Part shown: positions 27,735 through 37,355 of the stretch, piece after piece
Position numbering within the stretch: the first letter of the stretch is position 1
Layout: every line of letters starts with the position of its first letter
Origin: Marivita geojedonensis
GTDB lineage: Bacteria > Pseudomonadota > Alphaproteobacteria > Rhodobacterales > Rhodobacteraceae
DNA length: 64,000 nucleotides
NCBI RefSeq assembly: GCF_002115805.1
Contig: NZ_JFKC01000002.1
Span: 310,001-374,000, forward strand
Direction: 5' to 3'
Program-made: the position numbers and the translations under genes
Notes under the pieces: model-generated
Seen by the model: only the letters and a program-made list of their open reading frames with translations
The model's database searches: none
What the model was told of the DNA's origin: nothing

Positions 27735-27746
27735 GTACACATGTAC
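27735..27746. promoter_or_regulatory. Candidate RpiR operator GTACA-CA-TGTAC
   Basis: Perfect 5-bp half-sites separated by 2 bp in the 70-bp spacer between the divergent RpiR and flavoprotein genes. A second, imperfect palindrome (TGATACATTTGTGTCA) overlaps the RpiR start. Placement fits autoregulation and control of both operons; no binding data are available. Confidence 0.4.
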
Positions 27747-27793
27747 GCACATGCTGTCGAGCAGTTTTGCGACTCGTTTGAAGGATCAGCGAC

Positions 27794-30241
27794 ATGACCG
27801 ATTTTCCCAGCCATGCCCGCGTGGTGATCGTGGGCGGTGGAGTGATGGGGGTGGGGCTTGCCTACCACCTTGCGCACGAAGGCTGGGGGGCAGAGACCAT
27901 CCTGCTTGAGAAGGCCGAACTGACCAGCGGCAGCACGTGGCACGCGGCAGGGCAGATCACCCATTCGACCAGCAGTTTCAGCCTTGGCAAATGCGTTGAC
28001 TACAACATCGGTCTCTATTCCGGTGGTTTGGAAGCGGAAACAGGACAGGCGGTGACGTGGCACGGCTGCGGATCGTTTAGACTGGCCTACACCGAAGACG
28101 AGATGGACTGGCTGCGCCATACTTTGTCCGTAGGGCGGTCTTTGGGGTTCAACATCGAACTGGTTGGCCCGTCCCGCATCGCCGAGCTGCACCCGTTCTA
28201 CAATCTCGACGGCGTTCTGGGCGCGCTGCACACGCCCGATGACGGGCACGTGGATCCGACCAATGTGACCATGGCGATGGCCGCCGGCGCGCGCGCCAAG
28301 GGCGTTCGGATCATCCGCCGGTGCCGGGCCACGAATATTACGCAGCAGCCAACGGGCGAATGGTTGGTGGAAACGGAACGCGGTTCAATCCTCTGCGAAC
28401 ATGTGGTCAATGCGGGTGGCACCTATGCGCGGCAGATGGGCGAATGGTCGGGGCTGCAATTGCCCATGACGTCAATGACGCACCATTATTTTGTCACCGA
28501 CGAGGTGCCTGAATTCCGCGATCTGGAGCGCGAACTCCCAGTCATCCGCGACGACCGCAAGGTGTCGGGTTACATCCGGATGGAGCAGAAAAAGGGCCTC
28601 ATCGGCATCTACGAGAAAACCAATCCCAACACCGTCTGGGAAGACCATTGCCCATGGGACGCCGAAAACGAGCTCTTTGAGGCGGATTACGACCGTGTCA
28701 TGCCGTGGCTGGAGGAAAGCCTCAATCGAATGCCGATCTTTGCAGAGCTTGGTATAACCCGTGACGTGCATGGCGCGATCTCGCACCCGCCCGATGGTAA
28801 CCCGCTTATCGGCCCGGCGCCGGGTGTGCGCAACTATTGGTGTTGTTGCGGTACCCAGATTGGGATCGGCTGGGGTCCAGGGTTGACCCGCGAACTGGCG
28901 CGCTGGATGGTGCACGGTGCCGCAGACATCAACATGCGCGATTACGATCCGCGTCGCTTCGGGGCTTACGCAAAGAAGGATTGGCAGGTCATCAAGGCCA
29001 AAGAGGATTACTGCCTGCGCCACGAGATCCCGTTTCCGCATTTCAACCGCTTGGCGGGGCGTCCGATCAAGCCCTCGCCGCTTTATGAAACGCTGAAGGC
29101 CAAGGGCGCGGTCTTTGAAGAAGTCTACGGCTTCGAGCGCCCCCGGTTCTTTGCCAAGGGCATCGACCAGCGGGATCACTATTCCTTCCGCCGTACTCCG
29201 GTAGATAAAATGGTAGCCGCCGAGGTCAGGGCCGTGCGCGAGCGGGTGGGCGTAATGGACGTGACCGCCTTCACCAAGGTTCTGGTTGAAGGACCTGACG
29301 CTTTTGCCTTGCTCGACCGTCTCACTGCGAACCGCATGCCGGAGAAAATTGAATCAATCACGCTGACGCACATGCTGAACCGGCGCGGGCGGATCGAGCT
29401 GGAAACGACCATCGTGCGGATGGCCGAGGACAGGTTCTACCTCGTTTGCGCGGCGTTTTTCGAACAGCGTCTGTTGGACCACCTCAACAACCATAGCGAA
29501 AACGCAGATGTCTCCATCTCCGCGCTTTCGGATAGCTGGGGTGCGCTGAGCCTCAACGGTCCGAGGTCGAGGGATGTTCTGGCCGCCTGCACCGATGCGC
29601 GTCTCGACAACACCGCTTTCCGCTGGCTTTCGGCACAGGAGATCGTTGTTGCGGGTTACACTGTCTGGGCCTTCCGCATGTCCTATGCTGGGGAACTTGG
29701 TTGGGAACTCCATATGCCGTTCGAAGCCATGTCGGACGTTTACGCCGCACTGTGGCAGGCGGGTGAGGCGCATGGGATCGCCGATTACGGCAGCTTCGCC
29801 ATGAACGTCATGCGCATGGAGAAAGGCTTCAAAGGGGCAGGGGAGTTGACCAACGAGGTCACGCTGGCAGAGGCAGATGTGTTGCGTTTTGCCCGGAGGG
29901 ACAAAGCGTATCTTGGTCGTGATACAACCCTGAACTCCAACCTGCCCTGGGACTGCGCCTATCTTGAGATCGAACCCGATGGCCTGCGCGATGGCCACGG
30001 CGGAGAGGCAGTGATGCTGAACGGGCAGGTTGTCGGATCGACCGCATCGGTGGTGTATGGGCATACGGTCGGCAAGATACTGGCCTTCGCCTACATCAAA
30101 CCCTTCGCGGCCAAACCCGGTACTGCGCTGGAGGTGGTCATCCACGGTCAACCCCGTGCGGCGCGCGTTCTGAGCGAACCTGCCTATGACCCGCAGAGCT
30201 TGAAACCACGAGCCGACGTAGTGACGGAGCCTGCAGAATGA
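27794..30241 (+). CDS. FAD-dependent oxidoreductase with GcvT domain, dimethylglycine/sarcosine dehydrogenase-like
   Basis: An 815-residue flavoprotein. The N-terminal FAD fold has VVIVGGGVMGVGLAYHLA (about 11-28) and the covalent-FAD-type segment GSTWHAAGQITHS (about 49-61). Residues about 1-390 are a DAO domain, about 390-440 a FAO_M-like linker, and about 450-800 the GcvT/aminomethyltransferase-type folate domain ending with SVVYGHTVGKILAFAYI. Such enzymes oxidatively remove N-methyl groups and transfer the C1 unit to tetrahydrofolate. It overlaps the next gene as ATGA. A paralogue lies at 41345-43780. The precise amine is not readable. Confidence 0.9.
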   Translation: MTDFPSHARVVIVGGGVMGVGLAYHLAHEGWGAETILLEKAELTSGSTWHAAGQITHSTSSFSLGKCVDYNIGLYSGGLEAETGQAVTWHGCGSFRLAYTEDEMDWLRHTLSVGRSLGFNIELVGPSRIAELHPFYNLDGVLGALHTPDDGHVDPTNVTMAMAAGARAKGVRIIRRCRATNITQQPTGEWLVETERGSILCEHVVNAGGTYARQMGEWSGLQLPMTSMTHHYFVTDEVPEFRDLERELPVIRDDRKVSGYIRMEQKKGLIGIYEKTNPNTVWEDHCPWDAENELFEADYDRVMPWLEESLNRMPIFAELGITRDVHGAISHPPDGNPLIGPAPGVRNYWCCCGTQIGIGWGPGLTRELARWMVHGAADINMRDYDPRRFGAYAKKDWQVIKAKEDYCLRHEIPFPHFNRLAGRPIKPSPLYETLKAKGAVFEEVYGFERPRFFAKGIDQRDHYSFRRTPVDKMVAAEVRAVRERVGVMDVTAFTKVLVEGPDAFALLDRLTANRMPEKIESITLTHMLNRRGRIELETTIVRMAEDRFYLVCAAFFEQRLLDHLNNHSENADVSISALSDSWGALSLNGPRSRDVLAACTDARLDNTAFRWLSAQEIVVAGYTVWAFRMSYAGELGWELHMPFEAMSDVYAALWQAGEAHGIADYGSFAMNVMRMEKGFKGAGELTNEVTLAEADVLRFARRDKAYLGRDTTLNSNLPWDCAYLEIEPDGLRDGHGGEAVMLNGQVVGSTASVVYGHTVGKILAFAYIKPFAAKPGTALEVVIHGQPRAARVLSEPAYDPQSLKPRADVVTEPAE

Positions 30242-31386
30242 CCGTTCTTGCGACCCCTGTTCCAATCACAGCTAGAACCGACACACGTATCAGGACCGTG
30301 TCTCTGTGGCATGTGCCTTTGACCAGCCATACGGCCTACTACATGGCCGATGGCAAGACCTGCGATACGGTGGAAACCGTTGTGATCGCAGTAGAGACCA
30401 ATTCGGGTCTGACCGGGTGGGGGGAGGTCTGTCCGATCCCGCATTACCTGCCGGCCTATGCGCGGGGCGTGGAACCGGCTTTGCTGGAACTGGCCCCGGT
30501 GATCCTTGGGGCCGATCCTGTGGGTGTGGGAGCGACGATGGCGGCGGCGGAGTCCTGGTTGCCAGGCCATGTCTATGCGAAGTCGGCGCTCGACATTGCG
30601 CTGTGGGACATCACCGGTCAGGTGGCGGGGCTGCCGCTGCATGCGCTGCTTGGCGGGCGCCGACAGGCAGACTTGCCGCTCTATCACTCCATCACGTGTA
30701 TCGACCCGGACGAAATGTCCCGTATCGCTCGGGATGCGCAGGCGCAGGGAATTACACAGTTTCAGGCAAAGCTGGGTGCATCGGGTGACTGGCAGACGGA
30801 TGTGGAACGGCTGACCAAGGTGCGTGAAGCCGTTGGGCCGGGACCTCTGGTCTATGGCGACTGGAACTGCGGAGCGACGTCGCTGGACGCGACCCGCGTC
30901 GGCCGGGCCGTTTCCCATCTGGATGTGATGCTCGAACAACCCTGTGCCACGCTTGACGATTGCGCTCGCGTGCGCGCGGCAACGGGTCTGCCGATGAAAC
31001 TCGACGAGTTGGCGCATGACACGGCCAGCCTTCTCGAGGCCCATCGCCTCGGTATCATGGATGCGGTTGCACTGAAGCTGTCGAAATTCGGCGGACTCTC
31101 GGCGACACGCCGGGCGCGCGATCTGTGCCTGCATCTCGGGTCAAAGATGTGCATCGAGGACACGTGGGGAAGCGACATCACAACCGCCGCTCTGCTGCAT
31201 CTCGGGGCTGCGACCGAGCCTGCGCGCGTTCTCAATGTCTGCGACCTGTCCGGCTATGTTGCACCGCGGCTGGCTCCGGACGCCCCGACGCGCGCAAACG
31301 GACGTATCGCGCCGCCCGAAGGTCCGGGCCTTGGTGTCGTTGTGGACCGCGTCGCGCTTGGTAAGCCTGACCTGATCCTGGAGTAA
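30238..31386 (+). CDS. Enolase-superfamily racemase/epimerase (MLE subgroup, proline-betaine epimerase-like)
   Basis: A 382-residue protein of the mandelate racemase/muconate lactonizing group. The base Lys is in QFQAKLGAS; metal ligands are Asp in VYGDWNCG, Glu in VMLEQPCATLDD and Asp in MKLDELAHD; the second Lys is in ALKLSKFGG. The motif LEQPC and the EDTWGSDI segment resemble hydroxyproline-betaine 2-epimerase (HpbD) as I remember it, which fits neighbouring Rieske and flavoprotein demethylases. An initial 18 residues before the TIM-barrel capping domain are unusual. Coupled by ATGA to the flavoprotein gene. Confidence 0.85.
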   Translation: MTVLATPVPITARTDTRIRTVSLWHVPLTSHTAYYMADGKTCDTVETVVIAVETNSGLTGWGEVCPIPHYLPAYARGVEPALLELAPVILGADPVGVGATMAAAESWLPGHVYAKSALDIALWDITGQVAGLPLHALLGGRRQADLPLYHSITCIDPDEMSRIARDAQAQGITQFQAKLGASGDWQTDVERLTKVREAVGPGPLVYGDWNCGATSLDATRVGRAVSHLDVMLEQPCATLDDCARVRAATGLPMKLDELAHDTASLLEAHRLGIMDAVALKLSKFGGLSATRRARDLCLHLGSKMCIEDTWGSDITTAALLHLGAATEPARVLNVCDLSGYVAPRLAPDAPTRANGRIAPPEGPGLGVVVDRVALGKPDLILE

Positions 31387-31390
31387 ACCA

Positions 31391-32680
31391 ATGAACCGCA
31401 TCCACAGCCAAGACGATTGGATCGCACGTGCCCGCGCTGTGCTGCCTGCTGGCGGATTCGGCAATTTCGACCCGGGCGTTGTCATCGCCCGGGGTCAGGG
31501 TAGCCGCATTTGGGATGAAGACGGTCGGGAATACGTGGACTACCTGATCGGTTCCGGCCCGATGCTTCTTGGGCACGGCCACCCCGAAGTATTGGAAGCT
31601 GTTCTTGAACAATTGCCCAATGGCCTGACATTCTTTGCCAACAATGCCAAAGGCATCGAGTTGGCCGAGGCCATCGTCGAGGCTGTCCCTTGCTGCGAAC
31701 AGGTGCGTTTCGTCGGGTCAGGTGGTGAGGCGGACATGTATGCGCTCAGGCTGGCACGAGCATATACGGGCAAATCCAAGATCCTGAAATTTGAAGGGGG
31801 ATATCACGGCATGAGCGCCGAAGCGCAGATGTCGCTTGCCCCTTCCCGCCAGGTGAACTTCCCGACACCCGTGCCAGACAGTGCGGGTATCCCTCAGGGC
31901 GTCGCGGACGAAATGCTGATCGCGCCATTCAATGATCTGGATGCGGTGGCCGGACTTTTGGATGAGCACACGGATGTCGCGGCCATCATCGTCGAGCCGC
32001 TCCAGCGCATCATTCCCGCGCAACCCGGTTTCCTGCAAGGGCTGCGCGACCTGTGTGATCGCCACGGGCTTCTTCTGATCTTCGACGAGATTGTCACCGG
32101 TTTCCGTCTTGCATATGGCGGCGCACAGGAACGGTACGGGGTGGTTCCCGATATCTGCACTTTGGGCAAAATAATCGGCGGTGGATTTCCCCTTGCCGCG
32201 CTTGGTGCCAGTGCAGAGATCATGGCACATTTCGACAAAGCGATTGTCGGCGCCGACAAGTGGCTGATGCAGCTCGGAACCCTGTCCGGGAATCCGGTCG
32301 CGGCGGCTGCGGGCCTCAAAACAATGGAAATCCTGCGACGCTCGCAGCAGTATGAGCGGCTGCGCCAGCTTGGGCAGACCCTGATGAAGATGCAGTCTTC
32401 CGCATTATCGGATCAAGGCATATCGCATCGCATATGTGGCGACCCGACGCTGTTCGACGTGTATTTCACCACGCAGCACCCAACGGATTACCGCAACGCA
32501 CGCCATTCACACCCGCGCTTTGGAGAGGTGTGGAATTCAGCTCTACGCGGGCAGGGAGTCTTCAAAAGCCCCGGGAAGATGTACCCCTCTCTGTCCTTGA
32601 CGACGGCGGACCTCGATCAGACGGAACAGGCGTTTCTGGTCGCTGCACAAGCGGTCGCTCAAGTTTCCTCAACTGCCTGA
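31391..32680 (+). CDS. Class III aminotransferase, glutamate-1-semialdehyde aminomutase-like
   Basis: A 429-residue PLP enzyme of fold type I. The Schiff-base Lys is in CTLGKIIGGGFPLAALG and the PLP-ring Asp in LLIFDEIVTGFRL. Gene length and sequence resemble the HemL group, but the position as last gene of a betaine catabolic operon (4 bp after the epimerase) suggests a catabolic omega-type aminotransferase. Likely acts on an amino or keto acid made by the upstream enzymes; I cannot tell which. Confidence 0.88.
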   Translation: MNRIHSQDDWIARARAVLPAGGFGNFDPGVVIARGQGSRIWDEDGREYVDYLIGSGPMLLGHGHPEVLEAVLEQLPNGLTFFANNAKGIELAEAIVEAVPCCEQVRFVGSGGEADMYALRLARAYTGKSKILKFEGGYHGMSAEAQMSLAPSRQVNFPTPVPDSAGIPQGVADEMLIAPFNDLDAVAGLLDEHTDVAAIIVEPLQRIIPAQPGFLQGLRDLCDRHGLLLIFDEIVTGFRLAYGGAQERYGVVPDICTLGKIIGGGFPLAALGASAEIMAHFDKAIVGADKWLMQLGTLSGNPVAAAAGLKTMEILRRSQQYERLRQLGQTLMKMQSSALSDQGISHRICGDPTLFDVYFTTQHPTDYRNARHSHPRFGEVWNSALRGQGVFKSPGKMYPSLSLTTADLDQTEQAFLVAAQAVAQVSSTA

Positions 32681-32825
32681 CGGGCAGAAATGCCAAGGTC
32701 GGTCGCAGCATGGGGCAGGCGTATTGGGCGGTGCTTCCATTGAGATCAGGTTTGCCCGACACCAACACCGCGATTAAAAGCACGACGCTCCCATCGAGCA
32801 AACAACGGCTGTACCGGCCAGCCCG

Positions 32826-33701
32826 CTAGAACGCGCCGGATTTCCGTCTTGAAATCACGACAAGCATCAGGATCGTCACCAGATAGGGAAGGCTCGACAA
32901 GACCTGCGACGGCAGCCCGACCCCGATGGCCTGGGCCGTCAGTTCGCCGAGGGACAGAATTCCGAAGAGCAGAGCGCCAAAGGCGACACGTCCGGTTTGC
33001 CATGTCCCGAACACCACGAGCGCGAGTGCAATCCACCCGCGGCCGGCAATCATCCCGTCGGCCCAAAGCGGTGTGTAAACGGTCGAGGCATAGGCCCCAG
33101 CAACGCCACACATCGCACCGCCAAATGCCGCGGCGGCAAGACGTATCAGGACGACCGGGTATCCGATGGCGCGGGCTGCCTCAGCGTTTTCGCCCACCGC
33201 GGCAATGATGAGGCCTAGTTTTGTTCGGTTGAGGGTCCACCACAAACCGAAAGTGCCGATTACTGCCAGCCAGACCACAATGTCCTGTGTCAGCACCGTT
33301 GGACCTATCACGGGGATATCGGACAGCACTGGAATGTCGATCTTTGGCAGTCCTTTGATGGTCAGGCTCTCGTATGTCTTCCCGAACAGGGCTGACAGGC
33401 CCAGCCCCAAAACACCAATGGCCAGTCCAGAAGCAACTTCGTTGGCGCGCACGGCAATCACCAGAACGGCAAAAAGCATTGCTATCAACGTACTCACCGC
33501 TGCCGCAGCCACGAACCCGACAACATGAGATCCGGTGTGGTAAACGCATATGAAAGCGATCGCGGCACCGATGGCCATCATGCCTTCCAACCCGAGGTTC
33601 AGCAGCCCGGTCTTTTCAACGACCATCTCTCCGAGAGCGGCCAGCAGCAGCGGAAGGGATGCGGCGAGCGTACCCGCCAGAAGAAACTCCAGCCCGCTCA
33701 T
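32826..33701 (-). CDS. ABC transporter permease 2, BMP/nucleoside family
   Basis: About 291 residues and eight or more helices, in the branched-permease (YufQ/PnrE-like) family: LLAALGEMVVEKTGLLNLGLEGMMAIGA. The ATG at 33701 overlaps the preceding permease stop as ATGA; the much longer upstream opening lies inside that gene. It is the last gene of the eight-gene operon and forms the transmembrane heterodimer with the next entry, importing a purine or nucleoside type ligand. Confidence 0.88.
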   Translation of the reverse strand: MSGLEFLLAGTLAASLPLLLAALGEMVVEKTGLLNLGLEGMMAIGAAIAFICVYHTGSHVVGFVAAAAVSTLIAMLFAVLVIAVRANEVASGLAIGVLGLGLSALFGKTYESLTIKGLPKIDIPVLSDIPVIGPTVLTQDIVVWLAVIGTFGLWWTLNRTKLGLIIAAVGENAEAARAIGYPVVLIRLAAAAFGGAMCGVAGAYASTVYTPLWADGMIAGRGWIALALVVFGTWQTGRVAFGALLFGILSLGELTAQAIGVGLPSQVLSSLPYLVTILMLVVISRRKSGAF

Positions 33702-34768
33702 GCCGGCACCTTTCGGCTGAACTCGATCCGGTAGCGGATCAGTGTGAAGGTCAGCAGGTAGAAGAACAGAAGCAATCCCTGGAACACCTCGACCGCTGCA
33801 ACCGGGAGCCTTGCGGACACGGTAGCGCTGTCGCCACCGATATAGATGACCGATATCAGGAAGCTGGACGCGATGATCCCGAGGGGGTTCAAACCGCCCA
33901 CATAGGCTACGATGATCGCGGCGTAGCCGTAGCCAGACGTGACCGAGCGTTGGAGTTGTCCCAGTGGCCCCGCAACCTCGCTCGCCCCCGCGATCCCAGC
34001 CGCCAATCCGCCCAGGCCAAGACCCAACCACACCATGCGTGGGGCGGAAAACCCGGCATAGAGTGCGGCGCGTGGTGCCAACCCCGCAGTGCGCAACTGG
34101 TAGCCGCGGAAGTGGTGCTGCATCATCAGGTAGGCAAAAAGGCTCGCCAGCAGCGAGAAGATGAGCGAGATATTCGTTCGGGTCCCATCGAACAGGATCG
34201 GCAAAAGCGCATTGTCCGGGAACATCACAGTCTGCGGGAAGTTGAACCCACGTGGATCCTTCCACGGACCGAGCAGCAGGTAGTTCAGGATCTGCACGGC
34301 GATCAGCGCCATCATGAGTGTGACAAGAATCTCCGACGCACCGAACCGGGTGCGCAAGGCTGCTGCGATCAAAGCATAGACCGTACCGCCCAACGCCCCG
34401 AAGGCGATCATCGCGGGCAGCATCATCGGGAAATCCCCGTCAGGGAAATACACCGGCAGCGCGGAGGCGCAAAGCGCACCGACGATGAACTGGCCCTCTG
34501 CGCCAATGTTGAAAACGTTGGCGCGGAACCCGATGGCCAGCCCTTGCGCGATCAGGAGCAGCGGCGCCATCTTCAAGAGTACTTCGGAAAAGCTGTACCA
34601 ACTCAGGAACGGCTTGAGCAGCAGGGCATGTAATGCCGCGCCAGCGTCTTTGCCCAATGCCGCGAACAGGACGAGGCTCGCCAGACAGGTGAAGACCAGC
34701 GCCAGAACGGGCGCGGTGAACATCGCAAGTCGCGAGGCGGAGTCGCGGCGGATCAGTCGGAGTTTCAC
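33698..34768 (-). CDS. ABC transporter permease 1, BMP/nucleoside family
   Basis: About 356 residues from GTG 34768, which overlaps the ATPase stop as GTGA; the longer in-frame opening lies inside the ATPase gene. It resembles YufP-type permeases (PLLLIAQGLAIGFRANVFNIGAEGQFIVGA) with about nine helices. Partner of the permease ending at 32826. Both are coupled to the ATPase and receptor genes upstream. Confidence 0.88.
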   Translation of the reverse strand: MKLRLIRRDSASRLAMFTAPVLALVFTCLASLVLFAALGKDAGAALHALLLKPFLSWYSFSEVLLKMAPLLLIAQGLAIGFRANVFNIGAEGQFIVGALCASALPVYFPDGDFPMMLPAMIAFGALGGTVYALIAAALRTRFGASEILVTLMMALIAVQILNYLLLGPWKDPRGFNFPQTVMFPDNALLPILFDGTRTNISLIFSLLASLFAYLMMQHHFRGYQLRTAGLAPRAALYAGFSAPRMVWLGLGLGGLAAGIAGASEVAGPLGQLQRSVTSGYGYAAIIVAYVGGLNPLGIIASSFLISVIYIGGDSATVSARLPVAAVEVFQGLLLFFYLLTFTLIRYRIEFSRKVPA

Positions 34769-36264
34769 GTCGCAGCCCCAATCATGTAGCGCCCGATTTC
34801 CTGCGGGCTGGTCTCGGCCGCGTCCAGGGCGGACGACAGGTGCCCTTTGTGAAGCACATGCAGCTTGCTGCACATCTCGAACAACTCGTCCATTTCCTCG
34901 GAAATCACGAGGATCGCACAGCCCTGATCGCGCATGTCGAGCAGACGCCTGCGAATGGCGGTCGCGGCCCCGATGTCGACCCCCCATGTGGGTTGCGACA
35001 CCAGCATCACGTCCGGGTTCAGCATGATCTCGCGGCCCAGAATGAATTTCTGCAGATTGCCACCCGACATCGCGCCGGCTTCGGCATCCGGTCCCGGGGT
35101 CCGCACATCGAACGCGTCGATGCATTCGCGCGTAAAGGCGCGCTCCACGCTGCGCCGAATGAACCCGCGCGACAACATATTGCGACTGTGGGCGGTCAGA
35201 AGGCTGTTGTCGGCTAACGACATCTCGGGCACCGCGCCTCGCCCAAGCCGTTCTTCCGGCACAAAAGCAAAGCCCAGCTTGCGCCGCGCCATCGGGCCAA
35301 GGTGCCCGACCTTCTTGCCCATGATCTCGATCATGCCAGGTTCCTGCGCCCGGGTCTCACCGGAAATCAGCGCCGCCAGTTCCTGCTGCCCGTTGCCAGA
35401 AATCCCTGCGATCCCGACAATCTCGCCGCTGCGAAGTTTGAGGTCGATGCCCTCAAGCGTCGTCCCGAACCGACTGGCCCGCGGATGGCTCAGCGCGTTA
35501 AGGCGCAGCCGTTCTTCCCTCGGCGGGCGCGGCGCGGCATGTGCTACGTTCGGCATCTCGCGCCCGATCATCAATTGCGCCAGAGACCGCGCATCATGCT
35601 CGCGCGGATCTACGCGGCCCGTTACCTCACCGCTGCGCAGGACACTTGCGGTGTCGCACAGCTCGCGGATCTCATCCAGCTTGTGCGAAATGAACAGGAT
35701 CGCCATCCCCTCGGCCTGCAGCTTGCGCAAGGTCTCGAACAGGCGACGCACGCTTTGCGGCGGCAGCACGGAGGTCGGTTCGTCAAGGATCAAGAGCTTC
35801 GGATTGAGCAGCAGACAACGGATGATCTCGACCCGCTGGCGCTCGCCCACCGACAGACGATGCACCATCGCGTGGGGATCGACAGAAAGCCCGAACTGGT
35901 CCCCCAGATCACTTATCTTCTGCGCCAGGTCCGCCGGTTTGCCGGGGATCATCAGCGACACGTTCTGCACGACGCTCAGCGTTTCGAAAAGCGAGAAATG
36001 CTGGAACACCATCCCGATGCCAAGCGCCTGGGCGTCGGAGGGCCGGGCAAGATGCACCTCCTGCCCGTTCCAGTAGATATGCCCCGCATCCGGCTGTTCG
36101 ACGCCGTAGATGAGCTTCATCAGGGTGGATTTGCCCGCCCCGTTTTCACCCAGCACGGCATGGATCGACCCCGAATGCACCTCGAGGTCGATCTCCTTGT
36201 TGGCCTGAACGGTGCCGTAGCGCTTGGAGACCTTTGCAAGCCTCAGCAGCGCAGGCTGGCTCAC
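34765..36264 (-). CDS. ABC transporter dual ATP-binding protein, BMP/nucleoside family
   Basis: A 499-residue tandem ATPase of the YufO/RbsA type. The first domain has Walker A GENGAGKSTL (about 36-45), signature LSVGERQR and Walker B LLILDEPTSV. The second (from about 255) has the degenerate Walker A GISGNGQQEL and signature MSGGNLQK, the usual pattern of this family. The GTG at 36264 overlaps the receptor stop as GTGA. Sugar, nucleoside or purine transporters share this architecture; the operon context points to a purine. Confidence 0.9.
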   Translation of the reverse strand: MSQPALLRLAKVSKRYGTVQANKEIDLEVHSGSIHAVLGENGAGKSTLMKLIYGVEQPDAGHIYWNGQEVHLARPSDAQALGIGMVFQHFSLFETLSVVQNVSLMIPGKPADLAQKISDLGDQFGLSVDPHAMVHRLSVGERQRVEIIRCLLLNPKLLILDEPTSVLPPQSVRRLFETLRKLQAEGMAILFISHKLDEIRELCDTASVLRSGEVTGRVDPREHDARSLAQLMIGREMPNVAHAAPRPPREERLRLNALSHPRASRFGTTLEGIDLKLRSGEIVGIAGISGNGQQELAALISGETRAQEPGMIEIMGKKVGHLGPMARRKLGFAFVPEERLGRGAVPEMSLADNSLLTAHSRNMLSRGFIRRSVERAFTRECIDAFDVRTPGPDAEAGAMSGGNLQKFILGREIMLNPDVMLVSQPTWGVDIGAATAIRRRLLDMRDQGCAILVISEEMDELFEMCSKLHVLHKGHLSSALDAAETSPQEIGRYMIGAAT

Positions 36265-37355
36265 GACGGCAGCGGCGTGGTCACGCCCGCAACATGCCAG
36301 TCCATGCCGATGATTTCGCCATCCGTCATCGCCACGCCATCCGCCACACGCTCGGTGCCGGACTGGTCGGTGAGCGGACCTTTGAAGACCACGAAGTCAC
36401 CCGCCTCGATCTCGGCTTCCTTGGCTTTGATCTGTTCGATCATGTCGGCCGGGATGTCCGGGTTCCAGTCGGCAGTGAAGACCACATCGTCTTCCATGCC
36501 CAGCCAGTAGTTCGCACCGGGGAATTCGCCCGCCACGTGCCCATCGACCAGACGCTTGAAATGCGGACCCCAATCGGTGCCGACGACACCGAGGTACTTG
36601 GAGGGCGCGTATTTCTTCATTGAGGAGTTGAGGTTGTAGGCATAGACCCCGGCCTCTTCCGCCACAGCGATCACCGATGGCGTGTCCTGCGCGTTCGAGA
36701 AAAGAATATCCACGTCCTGCGAAATCAGAGCCTTGGCGGCTTCCTGTTCCGACGCGGGGTCGAACCAGCTGTTCACCCAGACGACGCTCATGGTGATTTC
36801 GGGATCAACCGACAGCGCGCCCAGCATGAAAGCGTTGATCGAGGTGATCAGTTCCGGGATCGCGAACGCGCCGACACAGCCGATCTTCTTGGTCTTGGTC
36901 AACGACGCGGCGGCCATCCCCATCAGGTAGGTGCCCTGCCAGTATTTCGCGGTGAAGGGGGCGAAGTTCGGCTCGACCATGAAGCCCGAGGCATGGATGA
37001 TCGACACATCGCGGTTGCGCTTGGCGATCTGGATGCCGCCGTTCTGGTAGCCGAAGGAGCCCAGCAGCAGAACCTCGTTGCCCTCGGACACCAACCCGTT
37101 GGCGATGCGGTCGGCATCCGGACCTTCCATGATGTTTTCCAGCACCGTCACCTCAAGCTTGTCGCCATAGGCTTCCTTCACGGTGTTCACGCCTTCCATG
37201 AGCGTGTGCGACCAACCCACATCCGCGATGGGCGAGGGCAGCACAACGCCCATCTTGAGAACGTCCTGCGCATGTGCGCGCATCGGCAGAGCGAGCGCGG
37301 TTGTGGCGGCAAGCGTGCCTTTCAGGAAACTGCGGCGTTTGAGTGTGTCAGACAT
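36261..37355 (-). CDS. BMP-family ABC transporter substrate-binding protein (Tat signal)
   Basis: A 364-residue periplasmic receptor in the Bmp/PnrA family, whose members bind nucleosides or purines. A twin-arginine signal is visible (KRRSFLKGTLAATTALALPMRAHA, cleavage about residue 29). Family segments include VLPSPIADVGWSHTLMEGV and VGTDWGPHFKRLVDGHVAG. It overlaps the amidohydrolase stop by 8 bp and starts the four transporter genes. With a purine-deaminase-like enzyme and an NdmC-like oxygenase in the same operon, a methylated purine is a good candidate ligand. Confidence 0.88.
   Translation of the reverse strand: MSDTLKRRSFLKGTLAATTALALPMRAHAQDVLKMGVVLPSPIADVGWSHTLMEGVNTVKEAYGDKLEVTVLENIMEGPDADRIANGLVSEGNEVLLLGSFGYQNGGIQIAKRNRDVSIIHASGFMVEPNFAPFTAKYWQGTYLMGMAAASLTKTKKIGCVGAFAIPELITSINAFMLGALSVDPEITMSVVWVNSWFDPASEQEAAKALISQDVDILFSNAQDTPSVIAVAEEAGVYAYNLNSSMKKYAPSKYLGVVGTDWGPHFKRLVDGHVAGEFPGANYWLGMEDDVVFTADWNPDIPADMIEQIKAKEAEIEAGDFVVFKGPLTDQSGTERVADGVAMTDGEIIGMDWHVAGVTTPLPS

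Noticed and set aside
20889-32680. Complete ectoine/hydroxyectoine degradation pathway
   Set aside because: EutC, DoeB/EutE and an ectoine TRAP system are not seen, and the aldehyde dehydrogenase and aminotransferase belong to other operons. Only single-protein similarities support it.
32826-34265. 479-residue version of the second BMP permease
   Set aside because: The first 190 residues are a frame-shifted reading of the preceding permease gene. The ATGA overlap at 33698-33701 and family length support the 291-residue form.
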